Shown: piece by piece, positions 53,501 to 64,000 of the stretch
Layout of the letters: each line of letters opens with the position of its first letter
How positions within the stretch are numbered: the stretch's first letter is position 1
Origin: Spinacia oleracea
Lineage: Eukaryota; Streptophyta; Magnoliopsida; Caryophyllales; Amaranthaceae
Direction of reading: 5' to 3'
NCBI RefSeq assembly: GCF_020520425.1
Contig: NC_079491.1
Coordinates: 744,001 to 808,000 of the forward strand
Length of the DNA stretch: 64,000 nucleotides
Program-made: the position numbers and the translations under genes
The notes under the pieces: generated by a model
What the model was told of the DNA's origin: nothing
What the model saw: the letters and a program-made list of their open reading frames with translations, nothing else
The model's database searches: none

Positions 53501-56342
53501 AAATCCTGTGGATATGCGGGGTAGCAATATGCCTAATTCTCTACATCTGGTTAGTACATGATGATTAGCTATTGTACGTTCCCTTTATTAATGCTGTACG
53601 TAACCACATGACTAAATTATTGACAAGAATGTTCTTTTGTTAGAACTTACTCTCTAAATTAAAAAGATCTTAATGTGTCAATGTTCCCCTGGTGAACGTT
53701 TTTTGCTTAAAGTAGATTTTCTTGTTCGATTGAATCTCAGTCAGCAGATTTACTTTTCAGATATTGTTAGTAAATGAGAACGTGTTCTTCAAAAAAAATA
53801 ATCCAAAAACACCCTTAGAGCGTCACCAACGCTAAATAAGAGTTACCTATCAAAAAAACCAAGAAATACCACTATCTCTTATTTACTGCCTCTTATACAC
53901 TACTACTATTACATATTAAATATATTTTGTTTGTCGCATTATGATTTTACCATTTGGGAAACATAAAGGAATTTGTTTATGCGTCCTGCAGGGAAACACA
54001 ACAACTTCCATGCAAGTAAACTCTACAGGTATTCAAGGTGGAAATTTTCCTACAGTAAGAAACAATTTGGAGTGTCCTGTGGCTTGTGAAACACAGAAAC
54101 CACTTCAACAGCCAATTTCTCCTTCGCGGTTTTCTCAGATGTCGTTGCAACCCTCACAACCTTCGAAGGGGAGCCCTCAGCCCGCCAAACAAACTGATTC
54201 TCAGTTACAGACACCATTGCATTCAGATTCAGACCGAAGATCAAAAAGCAGCACGGACCAGCAACATGATCATCAGGTTTGCTTGAACTCGTGTTTTTCA
54301 CGTTTATCGATGTCTCTGTTAGGCTTCAGGTTGTTGTATATTGGGGCTGCAGAAATGGAATAGTGGCAATGACAAAAAAAAGTGGGTAGGTTGGCCGATT
54401 ATGTTTCTATAGAAGTTATAGGCTAGAAAACGGAAAGGATAGAAATTGAGAGGAGTATTCATATGCCAATTACAGGACATTCACGCTTGAGCTATGACAT
54501 CCCTTTCTCTTTTAACTTTCTGAATTATGGAATGCCAATGATTACTACCCCTCCCCCTCCAGGAAATACAGTATAAAAGCTAAATGTACATGGTTTCAGG
54601 AAATACAGTAAACTATTTACTCTGTTGAAAAATGTCAAAAAAAAAAAGTTTCTTCTGCCCTTATGTGACTGATTGAGTCGATTGACTTAGATAGGTCTAG
54701 CATGTATATGTGATTTTTCAAACAGGATGAAGAAAAACCTCTTTTATCACTTTATTTGGTTGATGGATATTAGAGATGAAGAAAAACCTCACTCTTCCCC
54801 AAGGATATGATTAAATCTTAAAAATTTGATCATCAAAACTCTAAAACATAGTTAAAGTTTTTCAAATATACTCCCTCGGTCCCTTTTTAGTAGCAATACT
54901 CTAAAAGCCGCCCCCCCCCCCCCCCCCCCAAACACACCCTCCAACTTCTCTCTCGTGTAAATGTGAACGTGTCTACTAAGAGGGGAGGAGGGAATAGTTG
55001 TAATCGCATTGGAATTGTACGTATCAAAGTATATGGGAGGGAAAAACAATTCCATATGTCTGCATGTGTGTGTGTGTTCGCGTGTTTGTGTGCTTTTCTC
55101 TTTCCAACTCTTTTGACTACTTCTTTTCAGTCACCCCAACCTTGCAGAGATACTGGATCGAACTCAGTTATATTGAGCTCCGAACCTGCTTCATGTGGTT
55201 TATCTAGAACTGATTTGTCCGAAAGTCCTATAGACTGTGATTGGAGTGAACACATATGCCCAGATGGATGCAAGTACTACTTCAATTGTGTGACTTTTGA
55301 AAGCAGGGTAATGTTTTAATATCTTGGCTTTACTTACCTTGTTTCCTCAATTCTGGAGCTTACTTTTTGGCTCAACTTTTATGAAACTTTTGTAGTGGGA
55401 AAAGCCAGAGGAGTTTTCCCTTTATGAACAACTGTTGAAAAGTCAAGAGCCCCATCCTTCAACTTTGGAGGATTCATCTGTTGAAGAGGACTGTCAAACT
55501 CGAGTGATAAAAGACCAGAAGGAACCTTGCGGTTTTGGAAACCCTAAATTGGCAATGTCGTGCTCTGTGGTTAGTATTCTCCATGTGCCATCTATCTTAT
55601 AATATTTTAAAACAGGAGGATTTGCATGTCACTTGTCACCGCCTCAAAATCTCCTTTATTTTTATATATTTTAATCAGTTAATCAATGCTTGATTACTTG
55701 GTTCATTGCCCCTTCAACTTTTATATCAACATAATTATTTAATTTGATTGAAAAATATATATACCGTGCATAGCACGGGCCAAAAAAACTAGTTACTTTT
55801 AAATTGCTTTCTCTGCCTGTACATATTTGTCACATGTAACGGATTATATTTTGTATTCCTGGAAAAAGTTATTGATTTGTGGTCATGTTTTATGATAAAT
55901 TAAGGAACGTTCCTTTTGTAAAATCATGTCATATCCTTTGAAAACTAGTTCCAAAGTTATTTTTATCGATGGGTCAATTATATGGTAGCTTAGAATGAGT
56001 GATTTTGACATACTGTGGAACAACTCCAGTGTCCGGCTGAGATTCTGAGTTGGAATTAAATGTCATTTGCGATGCATTATATTGTTCTCCCAAGGATTGC
56101 TTTAATCCAATTATATTTTCCAAGAACAATTTGGATATCTAAATGTTAATTTAGGTTATACTTTATATTTAGGTTTGCAGTATAACCTTTATATTTATGA
56201 GTTATGAGGCTTTTGCACGGCTTATTTTTACTATGAAAGTCGGTGTTGAATCAATGCTGTTTATGTTGTACTCCAGGAACACAGTCATGAGCAAATACAA
56301 GCAGAAACCAGTGCACTCGGCGAGCCAGCTTTTGTTCAATAG
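47540..56342 (+). CDS. FCA-like RNA-binding protein (two RRMs and a WW domain), 549 aa
   Basis: Resembles flowering-time regulator FCA, a nuclear protein that guides 3'-end choice and silencing of FLC in Arabidopsis. Sixteen exons join in frame: 47540-47759, 48454-48524, 49430-49508, 50489-50571, 50681-50732, 51502-51546, 51631-51681, 51810-51886, 52054-52120, 52616-52695, 52781-52845, 53492-53549, 53992-54276, 55131-55307, 55396-55569 and 56277-56342. A Pro-rich start precedes RRM1 (KLYVAGIPRTA, about 80-160), then a linker, RRM2 (KLYVNGLN, RGCGFVGFT, about 206-290), a Gln/Ser/Pro region, and a WW domain (DWSEHICPDGCKYYF to WEKPEEF, tryptophans at about 449 and 471). It is shorter than Arabidopsis FCA (about 747 aa), lacks the Gln-rich tail, and is probably a diverged FCA paralog. 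A role in flowering is inference. Confidence 0.9.
48185..48358. repeat. tandem 2 x ~92-bp repeat in FCA-like intron 1
   Basis: Two units share ACTGTCCACTAANTTGGACTGTAAG, TGTTCAGATTTTATTAGGAA and GCTAATTTCTTNATCCGG. The second unit lies about 95 bp upstream of exon 2. Non-coding. Confidence 0.85.
48755..49090. mobile_element. Stowaway-like MITE, divergent, in FCA-like intron 2
   Basis: Starts TTCTCCATGCATCTCAATTA and ends AAAAGAGATGGAGGGAGTA, weakly inverted ends of the CTCC..GGAG type with a TA beside the right end. The interior is AT-rich. The left end is eroded. Confidence 0.5.
54869..54992. repeat. MITE remnant with poly-C tract in FCA-like intron 13
   Basis: ACTCCCTCGGTCCCTTTTTAG on the left and CTACTAAGAGGGGAGGAGGGA on the right look like Stowaway-type ends around a short core containing a run of about 20 C at 54908-54928. 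Such a run is prone to slippage and to sequencing error. Confidence 0.6.
55595..55792 (+). mobile_element. short non-autonomous Helitron in FCA-like intron 15
   Basis: Begins TCTTATAATATTTTAAAACA after an A, and ends with the hairpin CCGTGCATAGCACGG followed by GCCAAAAAAACTAG before a T. TC start, terminal hairpin and CTAG end between A and T fit Helitron insertion. The 3' hairpin is nearly the same as in the 9913-12024 element, so they share a family. Confidence 0.72.
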
Positions 56343-57094
56343 GTAGCATCTCAATTTTTCCTTTTTTTTTCAGAAAAAAAACAAAAACAATTACTCCCTT
56401 CCTATTGCTTGTAACATAGTGTTAGATTTGTACATTTATATTTAGAACACACAGAAACTGTATCAAAAGGAACTTTTATTTATTTATTTCTCGGTTTTTT
56501 CTTCCTGCTAGATCCGCGTAAAGGCATAAGTTTGTATATTTATGATCTTATTCCACATTTCTGAGGAAGCATTTTTGTGTCTACAAAGGAATTTCCCTCA
56601 CCCCCCTTCGAAAATGATTCTTTGTAAGAAGAAATGGTATGTTTTTTCAGTAATGTGCGAAATAACCAATCGAGATTTTTCAAGGGCGAAATCTGAAATC
56701 TTGCATGATATGGTCTCATTTTCACAAAGTGGGATTTGGATGACATTCTCAGTTTTGTTGGAGGTAAGTTTTAAGCTATAAAACTCGCATAATATGGTTT
56801 CAGTTTGAATTCATGTGAGACCGTCTTACTAGTACTATTATGAGTTAATTTCATTCCTTATTTTTCCGCTCATTTTATTGCTGTACTAATATTCTTATTC
56901 CGGGTTTATCTCAACAATGTTCGGTGAATAATACGCATTAAAAATTCAGTAACACGAGGAATATTTCGAGAACATTTACATAAACATGTGTAGTACAAAC
57001 AGCTGAAACAAAACCAGCAACCAAGATGCACAGTTTGTAGTAATGTTTATATTCTGTATTTTTAACACACATTTAATGCAAGAAAAGCGCAATA
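56343..57094. other. 3' flank of the FCA-like gene, nothing recognised
   Basis: Expected 3' UTR in the first few hundred bases. A short ORF at 56542-56781 matches nothing known. Confidence 0.4.
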
Positions 57095-57415
57095 AGATGG
57101 GTCGACTGGAGACAGGGACGAGGGGTAGGCCGGGTGGGTTGTGCTTTGGGTTGAGCCCACGGGCCTGGGCCATGAAACCCATTCTGCATCGGGTTGGGTT
57201 GAGTGGGCAGGGTTGACATTTTCAAGGTCCATGCCCATGGGCCTCAGGGCCGGACCGTCCTTCATATATACATAAGCCTAATTTTACTGAATTTAGTGTG
57301 ATGTGTTGTGTCGTGCTTTTTCCAAAAACAAACAGCACAGGCCCGACCCATTACTTTGTGTTTGGCCTGGCTTTTGTGTCAGATCGGGTCGGGCTGCCAC
57401 AGCGATCTTTAGGTA
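57095..57415. repeat. GC-rich GGCCC/CACGAC dispersed repeat, copy 3
   Basis: Words GGGCCTGGGCC, CATGGGCCTCAGGGCCGG and GTGTCGTGCTTTTTCCAAAAA, then GCGATCTTTAG at the right end. It shares TAAGCCTAATTTTACTGAAT, inverted, with copy 2 at 25.6 kb. Confidence 0.6.
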
Positions 57416-57736
57416 GGCAGCATTCAGCAATAGGAATAGCAATTAGCAAAGCATGCACGAAAGTAGCAAAAAGAATGGTAAAAGAAACAGATGTGAGAGT
57501 TGCTGCATTGTTGTGTGTTTTTGAAATGTGTTTTCAGTGGCGATCTCACCCGCTACTTGGTAAAAGAAATTTTGTACGGGATTGTTTTTTCTTTTTTTTG
57601 ACGTAAGTTTAATTTGCATAAAACAAAAAGCATTACAAACTATAAGTACAAACTAAAACTAAACTAGGGCTGCGAAAGTCCCTTACATAGCTTACAAACC
57701 AAATGAAATAAAACCACTTAAACTTGTGGGAGCGGA

Positions 57737-57954
57737 ATTTCGGCATGCTGTGATGTACATCACATGCCATTTTGTGTACCATTCATTAAAAAGAAAGTAC
57801 CATTTCGTTAAACGGAGTACCATTACGATAAAAACATGTGTCATTACGATAAAAATATGTACCATTACGATTAAAACATGTAACATTGAAATTCAATTTA
57901 TTTACAGAAATGCCTTTGTGATGTATTTTGAAACACATCACAGCATGCCGAAAT
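57737..57954. mobile_element. MITE with perfect 20-bp inverted ends
   Basis: The ends ATTTCGGCATGCTGTGATGT and ACATCACAGCATGCCGAAAT are exact reverse complements. The interior has tandem variants of GTACCATTACGATAAAAACA. No target duplication could be defined, so the superfamily is open. Confidence 0.82.
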
Positions 57955-58663
57955 GACTTCCTCTTAAACTTGTACCCTTCTTCTGCCAGCTCATGATTGT
58001 TGTGATAATCTCGGTTACAACGGCTTGAAGTGTAAGTCTACCAAATCATAAACCACCTATTCTTTTCTGTTTTCATCAATGACAGTGATTTCCTTAACAC
58101 GAGTAGAGGTGAAATAGGGGTGAAAGACTATTAGAGACGCCCTTAAGAACCTATGACACTTGGGGATCGAAAAATATAATTGGATCTTTCAATTGTTTGA
58201 CGAGTGATTATGAAAATCCACTCCTTTGACGTACGATTTATTAAACGTACCTTTTTTGAATTTGAGCACTATTATTTTACTCCTACCGAATTTGAAATGA
58301 AAAATAGCACTATCTTATTATTTATATGAAGTACTAGTACAAGTAAAACTAGTTTTGACCAATTGGTTGAAAGGAAAAGATCGAGATTATTGGTCCTCTT
58401 TTTACCTTAAATTGAAGTACTTTAGAAATAGGTTAGTCAATATTAGTATATTACTGGTAGTAAACGCTTTAGGCCTTGTTCTCTTTACCTGATGGTTCAA
58501 GTTTTCAAGTTTCTAGTTTGGTTTAGTCTAATTAATATTTTATGTGAGAGTTTTCTGAGTTTTTTTTAATCCGGTCTGATCTGATCTACTCTGTAATAAG
58601 CAATAATTAGAATAAGATAAGATAACAAAGCCTTAGTATTACTCATAGTAATTACTTATAGTA

Positions 58664-58922
58664 CTCCCTCTGTCCCATAATACTCGAAACGGTTTGACTT
58701 TTTGCACTATTCACATGCTTCACTTTGACCCTATTTTATTTTAAGTATATGAAAACAAATGTTAGTATATAATATATTGTTGGTTTTATCTTAATATATA
58801 TTTTCAAAATATTAATTTTTTATAAGTTTTTATAATATGTAGTTAAAGATATTGGTGGTCAAAGTTATGCATTGGCAAGCGTGTCCAGTCAAAACGTTGC
58901 GAGTATTCCGGGACGGAGGGAG
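58664..58922. mobile_element. Stowaway MITE
   Basis: Ends CTCCCTCTGTCCCATAATAC and TATTCCGGGACGGAGGGAG, inverted, flanked by TA at 58662-58663 and 58923-58924. 259 bp, non-coding. Confidence 0.87.
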
Positions 58923-59893
58923 TATCTTATTAAAGTTAATTTGATTAATTTTGAAAATGAGAAAAGAAAAGTATATATGTTGTGCATGGCCCTTTGCTTT
59001 GCTCCATAGAAAAAGCTCAATTCCCCAAATGAACAATGCAAAACCGAAAGTTAGTCTGTCCTTACGTACTTTTTTATTACATCACTTTGGTACGTGATGA
59101 AGATGAACCCTAACTTAACTTCACAATTCAATGCATTGTTCCTCCATTTAAACCCAACAAAGATACTTAGCCCACCCTTTTCTTTCTTTTTTACCATTTT
59201 TAGCCCTTCTGCAACTCTCCTTACTTTTTTCCCCTAAAATTAAATTTACCCCATATAAATAAAAATTACGGACGTCAGTGAAAATAAGTACAGACAATGA
59301 GGAATGCTTCATTAAATTCATGGATTCAAGTACATCAGAGGTTTTCATCATTTTGATCCAATTCAGCAACCTAGCTAAATCAACCCATTATGTAGCCTGT
59401 CCTTTTTTTTTTACCACATGAATATATAGGCTAGCTACTTAATGCAATCGTACCCTTGCCTTTTTAACACAGGTTGGGAAAATCTTTACGTGTCTTGTAC
59501 GGAGTACGTATTTATAAAGAATAAGTTTCAGGTAAGACTGTCTTACACTAGTTTATTGTAATACAACTATAACAATATTGAAGACTTGATCTTAATTATA
59601 GAGTCGGGTTGTTCCAGTGGTGGATCTTGACTAAAAGATTACGATGGGCCAAGATTTGAAACTTCAACACTTAATTATTAAATACATGTGCATTTGATCA
59701 ATAAGTCCCTAACATTTTATATCTAGTTTGTAGAATTAATAATTTCTAAAAAACTTATCATGGGTCTGGGCCTGAATGGCCCCGGTGGAAGACCCTCCTC
59801 TGGAGTCAGTTACATGAATTGAACCAACAAGGACATCGCGTGCTTATAGAGCTGGTCTCCTATGTTCGCAACCATGATTCCCTTGATCCCTTA
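58923..59893. other. intergenic, nothing recognised
   Basis: Lies between the Stowaway MITE and the hAT-like MITE. No convincing ORF or RNA gene. Confidence 0.4.
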
Positions 59894-59901
59894 TTACTCC
59901 C

Positions 59902-60292
59902 TAGACCTGGTTATTGGACAGGGTAGTCCAATGGATATAGGGTTAGGGTCAAGTTAATAGGGCTTTTATTGGGCAGGGCTCCTATTGGACAGGGCCTTTA
60001 TTGGATAGGGTCATTATAGGGTCAAACTTATACTACAATTATTTTGAAAATTAAAATAGTAATGATACAAAAAATTACGTGTATAGTTTCGTATTTACTT
60101 GTACTTGCACATGGCTCTTTTGTTTTTCATTTTTCATTGCTCGTTTATTGACCCGCCCACTAATGACCCGCTATTGACCCGCGACCCGTTTTGACCCGCC
60201 CATTATCGACCCGCTAAAAATGACCCTTTCAATACCCGACCCTCTTTTGACCCGCACCGACCCTGACCCGCCCCGCCCGATAACCAGGTCTA
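59902..60292. mobile_element. hAT-like MITE with perfect 8-bp target duplication
   Basis: Ends TAGACCTGGTTAT and ATAACCAGGTCTA are exact 13-bp inverted repeats. Flanked by TTACTCCC at 59894-59901 and 60293-60300. The interior near the right end is rich in GACCCGCC words; no coding capacity. Shares the TAGACC terminus with the elements at 9723 and 14550. Confidence 0.92.
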
Positions 60293-60300
60293 TTACTCCC

Positions 60301-60920
60301 TCCACTCCCTTCTATCAAGTGTATGTGTAAACCCAACTTCTTGTTTCACAACAATTTACTATGATCCCTAAATATATATTAAACCATACTACGTAAGAGT
60401 GTATATAACATACATTGATCAAGTGATCAGTTATTGTAAGAAGCCCTATTCAGTTCACCTTATGTTTACTTATTTCAGAAGAAAAAAAAAGTTCACTTAA
60501 GTTTAAATAAGATAAATTCAGAAAAAATAAGTACAAATAAAACGCACCCACGTCGTCTCATATAAGAAAGATATCGTCATGTATATGTGTGTGCAAAGGT
60601 TGCGTGTAAAATGAGAATTTCAACTAAAAGAAAGAGAAAAATAAAGGGAACTAATTAATTAAGTACGGAGTAGTTTTTTCCATAAATCATACCCCAATAA
60701 GGCAATAACCAAAGTTGATACAATGACAAATTCCTGATCATAAGTGAATAGGATCTTCAACACCAAATTACACTAACTAGCTAGGATTAATTAGTGAGAT
60801 CGAATGATACTACTAAAATTACAGACCTAGTCAGCAGAAATAAAAATTAAAGAAATAAAGCAAAATACTAATTAATACTAATTGTATTTATATTTTATAT
60901 TTATATATGATCTAATCATC
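60301..60920. other. 3' flank of the WRKY gene
   Basis: Contains a small imperfect inverted repeat around 60460-60545 (TTTACTTATTTCAG / CAGAAAAAATAAGTAC), perhaps a worn MITE. The rest is probably 3' UTR and spacer. Confidence 0.4.
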
Positions 60921-61114
60921 TTACTCTTCTTTCTTCATAATAGAAGGAACAATGTCTTGCAAAAGCCCATGGTCTCTAAGCAAAGCTCCACCAACCGGGG
61001 CGGCCGCTGCGGCTGCACCACCACAAAACCGCCGCTCTTGTGAAGCTAGTACTGAACAACTATTACTAACATTGGTAGTAGTTGTTGTAGTAGGATTAGG
61101 ATTTGGTAATGTAA

Positions 61115-61146
<32 letters not shown>

Positions 61147-63119
61147 AAATGGTTAAGTTGATGAGGAATTAAGCTACTAACATAATTCATTTGGAGTTGA
61201 TGATGATTATTATTAACCATTTGCATTGGCAGGTTACCAAAGGAGGAGGTTGCACCAACACCGAAACCGAACCCGGATCCGTAACCCGGACCCGGCATCA
61301 CCCCACGGGGAAGGATAGTACAAGGGTGTGTGTGTTGACCTTCATAAGTTGTAACAACAATGGAAGGATCATTGAATGATCTCTCTACTCTCTTCTTTAC
61401 ATTACATGATACACTGGTGCAACGATAGTAACTCCTACAAAAAAACCAAAAAAATAACCAAAAAAATAAATTAAAAAATATTCAATTTTTCAGCTCCGTC
61501 TCGTTTTACTTGTCTCGTTTTGAACAAAAAACTCTCATAAAAATTGATCTAGAACAAGTAAAATGAGACGGAGGAAGTGATTGAACACTAAAATTGATCA
61601 ATTTTAATTGGATAATAAGTAAGAGATTCGGGTTTTTTTTCAGCTGTTTCTCATTTTACTTGACTCGTTTTGACTAAAAAACTCTCAAAAAAATTGTTCA
61701 ATGGAACAAGGAAAATGAGACGGAGGGAGTGATTAAACACTGCAAATGATCAATTTTAATTGGATAATAAGTAAGAGATTATATTTTTCAGCTGCGTCTC
61801 ATTTTATTTATTCCATTTTGACTAAAAAGTTCTCATACAGATTAATCAAATGGAACAAGTAAAATGAGAAGGAGGGAGTGATTGAACGCTGAAATTGATG
61901 AGTTTTAATTGGATAATAAGAAATAAAATGATACCTTGGGAAAGGGCTGTTCTTGACAGCTTTTTGGCCGTACTTTCTCCATCTATAACCATCTTCTAGA
62001 TGATCAACTTCACTCTTTGTCATGAATGCAAATCTTGGCTCTCTCTGCCGTTTCTGATTTGTCTTTTTAGCCTTTGTCGATCTTTTTTTTAAAGACACCC
62101 CCAAAAAATTATAAATTAATTTCATTAATCAATAAATTAATCAAACTATGTTTATCATATGGTTTAGATTAATAAACTATATGCACATTAAAGCAAAGAG
62201 CAATATGCACTGAATCATTACAGATTTAGTACCAACAAATCAAATAAGATCGAAATCAGAGTATTAAAATAAACTAAAGAACTTTTTTAGAAAAAGAACC
62301 CTTTTTTCTATGAATTTTTATCACAAATCATAAAAATAAAAACTACCCATTTCCCCTTTCACACTCTTCTCAAATGGGTTTGTCTCAAAACTCCAAAAAA
62401 AAAAAACTTACATTTTCAAATAAATTGAAATCAGAGTATAAAGAATAAAATAAAAAACTTTAAAAAGACTCTTTTTTTCTATGAATTTTCATCACAAATC
62501 ATAAAAATAAAAACTACCCATTTCCCCTTTCACACTCTTTTCAAATGGGTTTGTCTCAAAACTCCAAAAAGAAAAAAAAAACTTACATTTTCTTAGCCTT
62601 TTGTTCTTCATCATCATCTTCATCAACTTCTTGTTGGTGTTCGTCATTGGATGCAGAGGAAATAGAGGAAGAGTTTGGAGTTGTCGGGATATTAATATTA
62701 TTACTATTAGTAGTAGTATTAAGAATTTCAGATAATTCAGGGTTAACAATAATGGAAGAAGAAGTTGGAGGAGGTGGGGTGGGATCAGGTGCAAGAGGGT
62801 CCATGGTAGTAGGGAAGTCTTCAGTAAATGTGCTCCCACCATAACTATTCATCATAATCATATCAAATAAAGAAGGGTTGATATGATGAATCATATCTTG
62901 CATACCTAACAACTCCATAAATCCTGTTGTAGCAGATGATGATGTTGTTGTTGTTGAGGATGATGAACAACTGATTTTCTGATCAAAAACTTGGGAATCA
63001 AAACAATTTGAATTTGCTAATGATTTTGTTGTTGATGATATTGATTTTGGTTTTGATGATGGATGATTACTATTACTATTAATCAAAGTTTCCATCTTCA
63101 CTGGATTTTTCATCTCCAT
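60921..63119 (-). CDS. WRKY transcription factor, group IIc, 397 aa
   Basis: Nuclear regulator that binds W-box DNA (TTGAC). Three exons, 62587-63119, 61935-62081 and 60921-61434, join in frame; the intron inside the WRKY domain splits the Arg codon at the usual position. The domain reads [20 protein letters not shown] then [18 protein letters not shown], with WRKYGQK (tryptophan at about 212) and a C-x4-C-x23-H-x-H zinc finger (about 232-263). This is the group IIc pattern shared by WRKY28/48/71-type proteins. The N-terminus is Ser/Thr-rich, then acidic; the C-terminus has an Asn run and an Ala run. Two Mets (residues 1 and 3) could start. Exon 2's acceptor is A-rich (AAAAAAAAG) with a weak pyrimidine tract. 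Confidence 0.93.
61480..61930. repeat. three tandem ~150-bp repeats, each holding a MITE-like core, in WRKY intron 2
   Basis: Each unit contains CAGCTNNGTCTCNTTTTA, a short AT core, AANTAAAATGAGACGGAGGN and AATTTTAATTGGATAATAAG. The unit starts lie at about 61490, 61640 and 61788. The CTCCGTCTC..GAGACGGAG ends are Stowaway-like, so a MITE plus flank was amplified in tandem. Confidence 0.85.
62255..62595. repeat. ~170-bp tandem duplication at the WRKY exon 1 / intron 1 border
   Basis: The units 62255-62427 and 62428-62595 share ATCACAAATCATAAAAATAA, AACTACCCATTTCCCCTTTC and CAAATGGGTTTGTCTCAAAA. The duplication includes the exon 1 donor: AACTTACATTTTC (read on plus) occurs at 62581 (functional) and again at about 62406 (copy). 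Confidence 0.85.
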
Positions 63120-64000
63120 TTTTTGTTTTTTTGTTTTTTTTACCTAAAAGGATTCTCTCTCTAGCTTAGAGATGAAAATGAAAGAGAATGGAGGAGAGAG
63201 AAGCTAGGGAGTGAGAGTTTTTGGAGTGAAAAAAAGGAAGTGAGAATGAGTACAAAAATAAATCCAATTTTTATTAATATAGTACTACTCTAGTAGGAAT
63301 TGTAGTAGGTTTTTTTATTTATTAGTATTGGCTATAATTGGTGCTAGGTTTGAAGGACTACTACTCTACTAGCTAGCTATTAATTTAATGATATTTTTAA
63401 AATGTATGGTTTGAAAAGATCAAGTTTGAAATACTCCCTTCGTTTCACAATAATTGTTACGGAATATATTTAAAAAAATTTAACTATTTATATTGGCGGT
63501 AGCTTTTACAAACATACGGAGTAAATAAAAATAAAAGTTATCATGCAAAATGTTTTAACTATTAATTTAATGATATTTTTAAAAGTGTATGGTTTGAAAA
63601 GATCAAGTTTGAAATACTCCCTTCGTTTCACAATAACTGATACGGAATATATTTAAACTTTTTAACTATTTATATTAACTGTAGCTTTTACAAACATACG
63701 GAGTAAATAAAAATAAAAGTTATCATGCGAAATGTTTTATATACGGAGTATGTGGGTATTAAGGTTACTCTCATAATGTAAATTCTTTTATGATATTTAC
63801 CACGGAGTAATATTATTTTTTATATATTAATGGTCCAATTAGTGTATTGACATATGCGCAAAGGTTAATTAACTATATCATTGAATTGGTCGGAGGAAGT
63901 ATGTACTACTTAAGGACTTGGATCATTTACAACTATTCTCTAATTCTCTTGGTGCAAATGAGTCAAAAGGAAGATATAAATTACAAATAGAGGAGGGTGG
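63120..64000 (-). promoter_or_regulatory. WRKY upstream region with tandem promoter duplication
   Basis: 5' UTR and promoter of the minus-strand WRKY gene. Two units of about 182 bp, near 63383-63561 and 63565-63745, share ATGGTTTGAAAAGATCAAGT, TACTCCCTTCGTTTCACAAT and ACAAACATACGGAGTAAATA. Each unit includes a Stowaway-like core (ACTCCCTTCGTTT..ACGGAGTA). Confidence 0.7.

Noticed and set aside
54852-55055. ORF across the poly-C tract
   Set aside because: Gly-run peptide produced by the homopolymer in an intronic MITE remnant.

Overview
This is a nuclear plant window, very probably from a eudicot of the Caryophyllales (spinach/beet/quinoa group). Its genes have many introns with GT..AG borders, it is AT-rich, and it is full of small DNA transposons. 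Several of these carry the CTCCCTCCGT / ACGGAGTA ends that are common in Amaranthaceae genomes. The lineage call is an inference from style and protein similarity, not a database match.

Layout, left to right. The 5' end of a plastid ketoacyl-ACP synthase III gene (minus strand, running off the left edge) faces an intronless gene of unknown function at 3.9-5.1 kb. A truncated ribosomal protein uL15 (RPL27a) pseudogene follows. From about 6.65 to 9.6 kb lies the short, decayed arm of a large inverted duplication. Its longer partner arm is at 23.4-30.9 kb. The arms carry copies of a DEDDy 3'-5' exonuclease-like gene family. Between the arms sit a hAT-like element split by a tandem-repeat Helitron (9.7-12.3 kb), a NAC transcription factor (12.7-15.6 kb), a DHHC protein S-acyltransferase (16.4-19.4 kb, minus), another exonuclease-like gene (20.8-21.6 kb, minus) and a two-exon micropeptide gene resembling the complex III assembly factor BRAWNIN/UQCC6 (22.6-23.3 kb, minus).

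To the right of the duplication come a five-KH-domain RNA-binding protein (31.7-37.0 kb, minus), a subgroup Ib-like bHLH factor (40.2-42.1 kb, plus), a plastid acyl carrier protein (42.6-45.9 kb, minus), an FCA-like two-RRM plus WW protein in 16 exons (47.5-56.3 kb, plus) and a group IIc WRKY factor (60.9-63.1 kb, minus). I joined the exons by hand from splice sites, reading frame and family similarity. All multi-exon models keep frame throughout.

Functional themes: KAS III and ACP belong to the same plastid fatty-acid pathway and lie about 40 kb apart on the same strand. NAC, bHLH, WRKY, KH and FCA-like are regulators. The most unusual content is the local exonuclease-like family. Every copy that still has the relevant segment keeps the Exo I D-x-E pair, but has lost the Exo II aspartate and the Exo III tyrosine/aspartate. 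At least three further copies are broken, and the whole set is arranged as nested inverted repeats.
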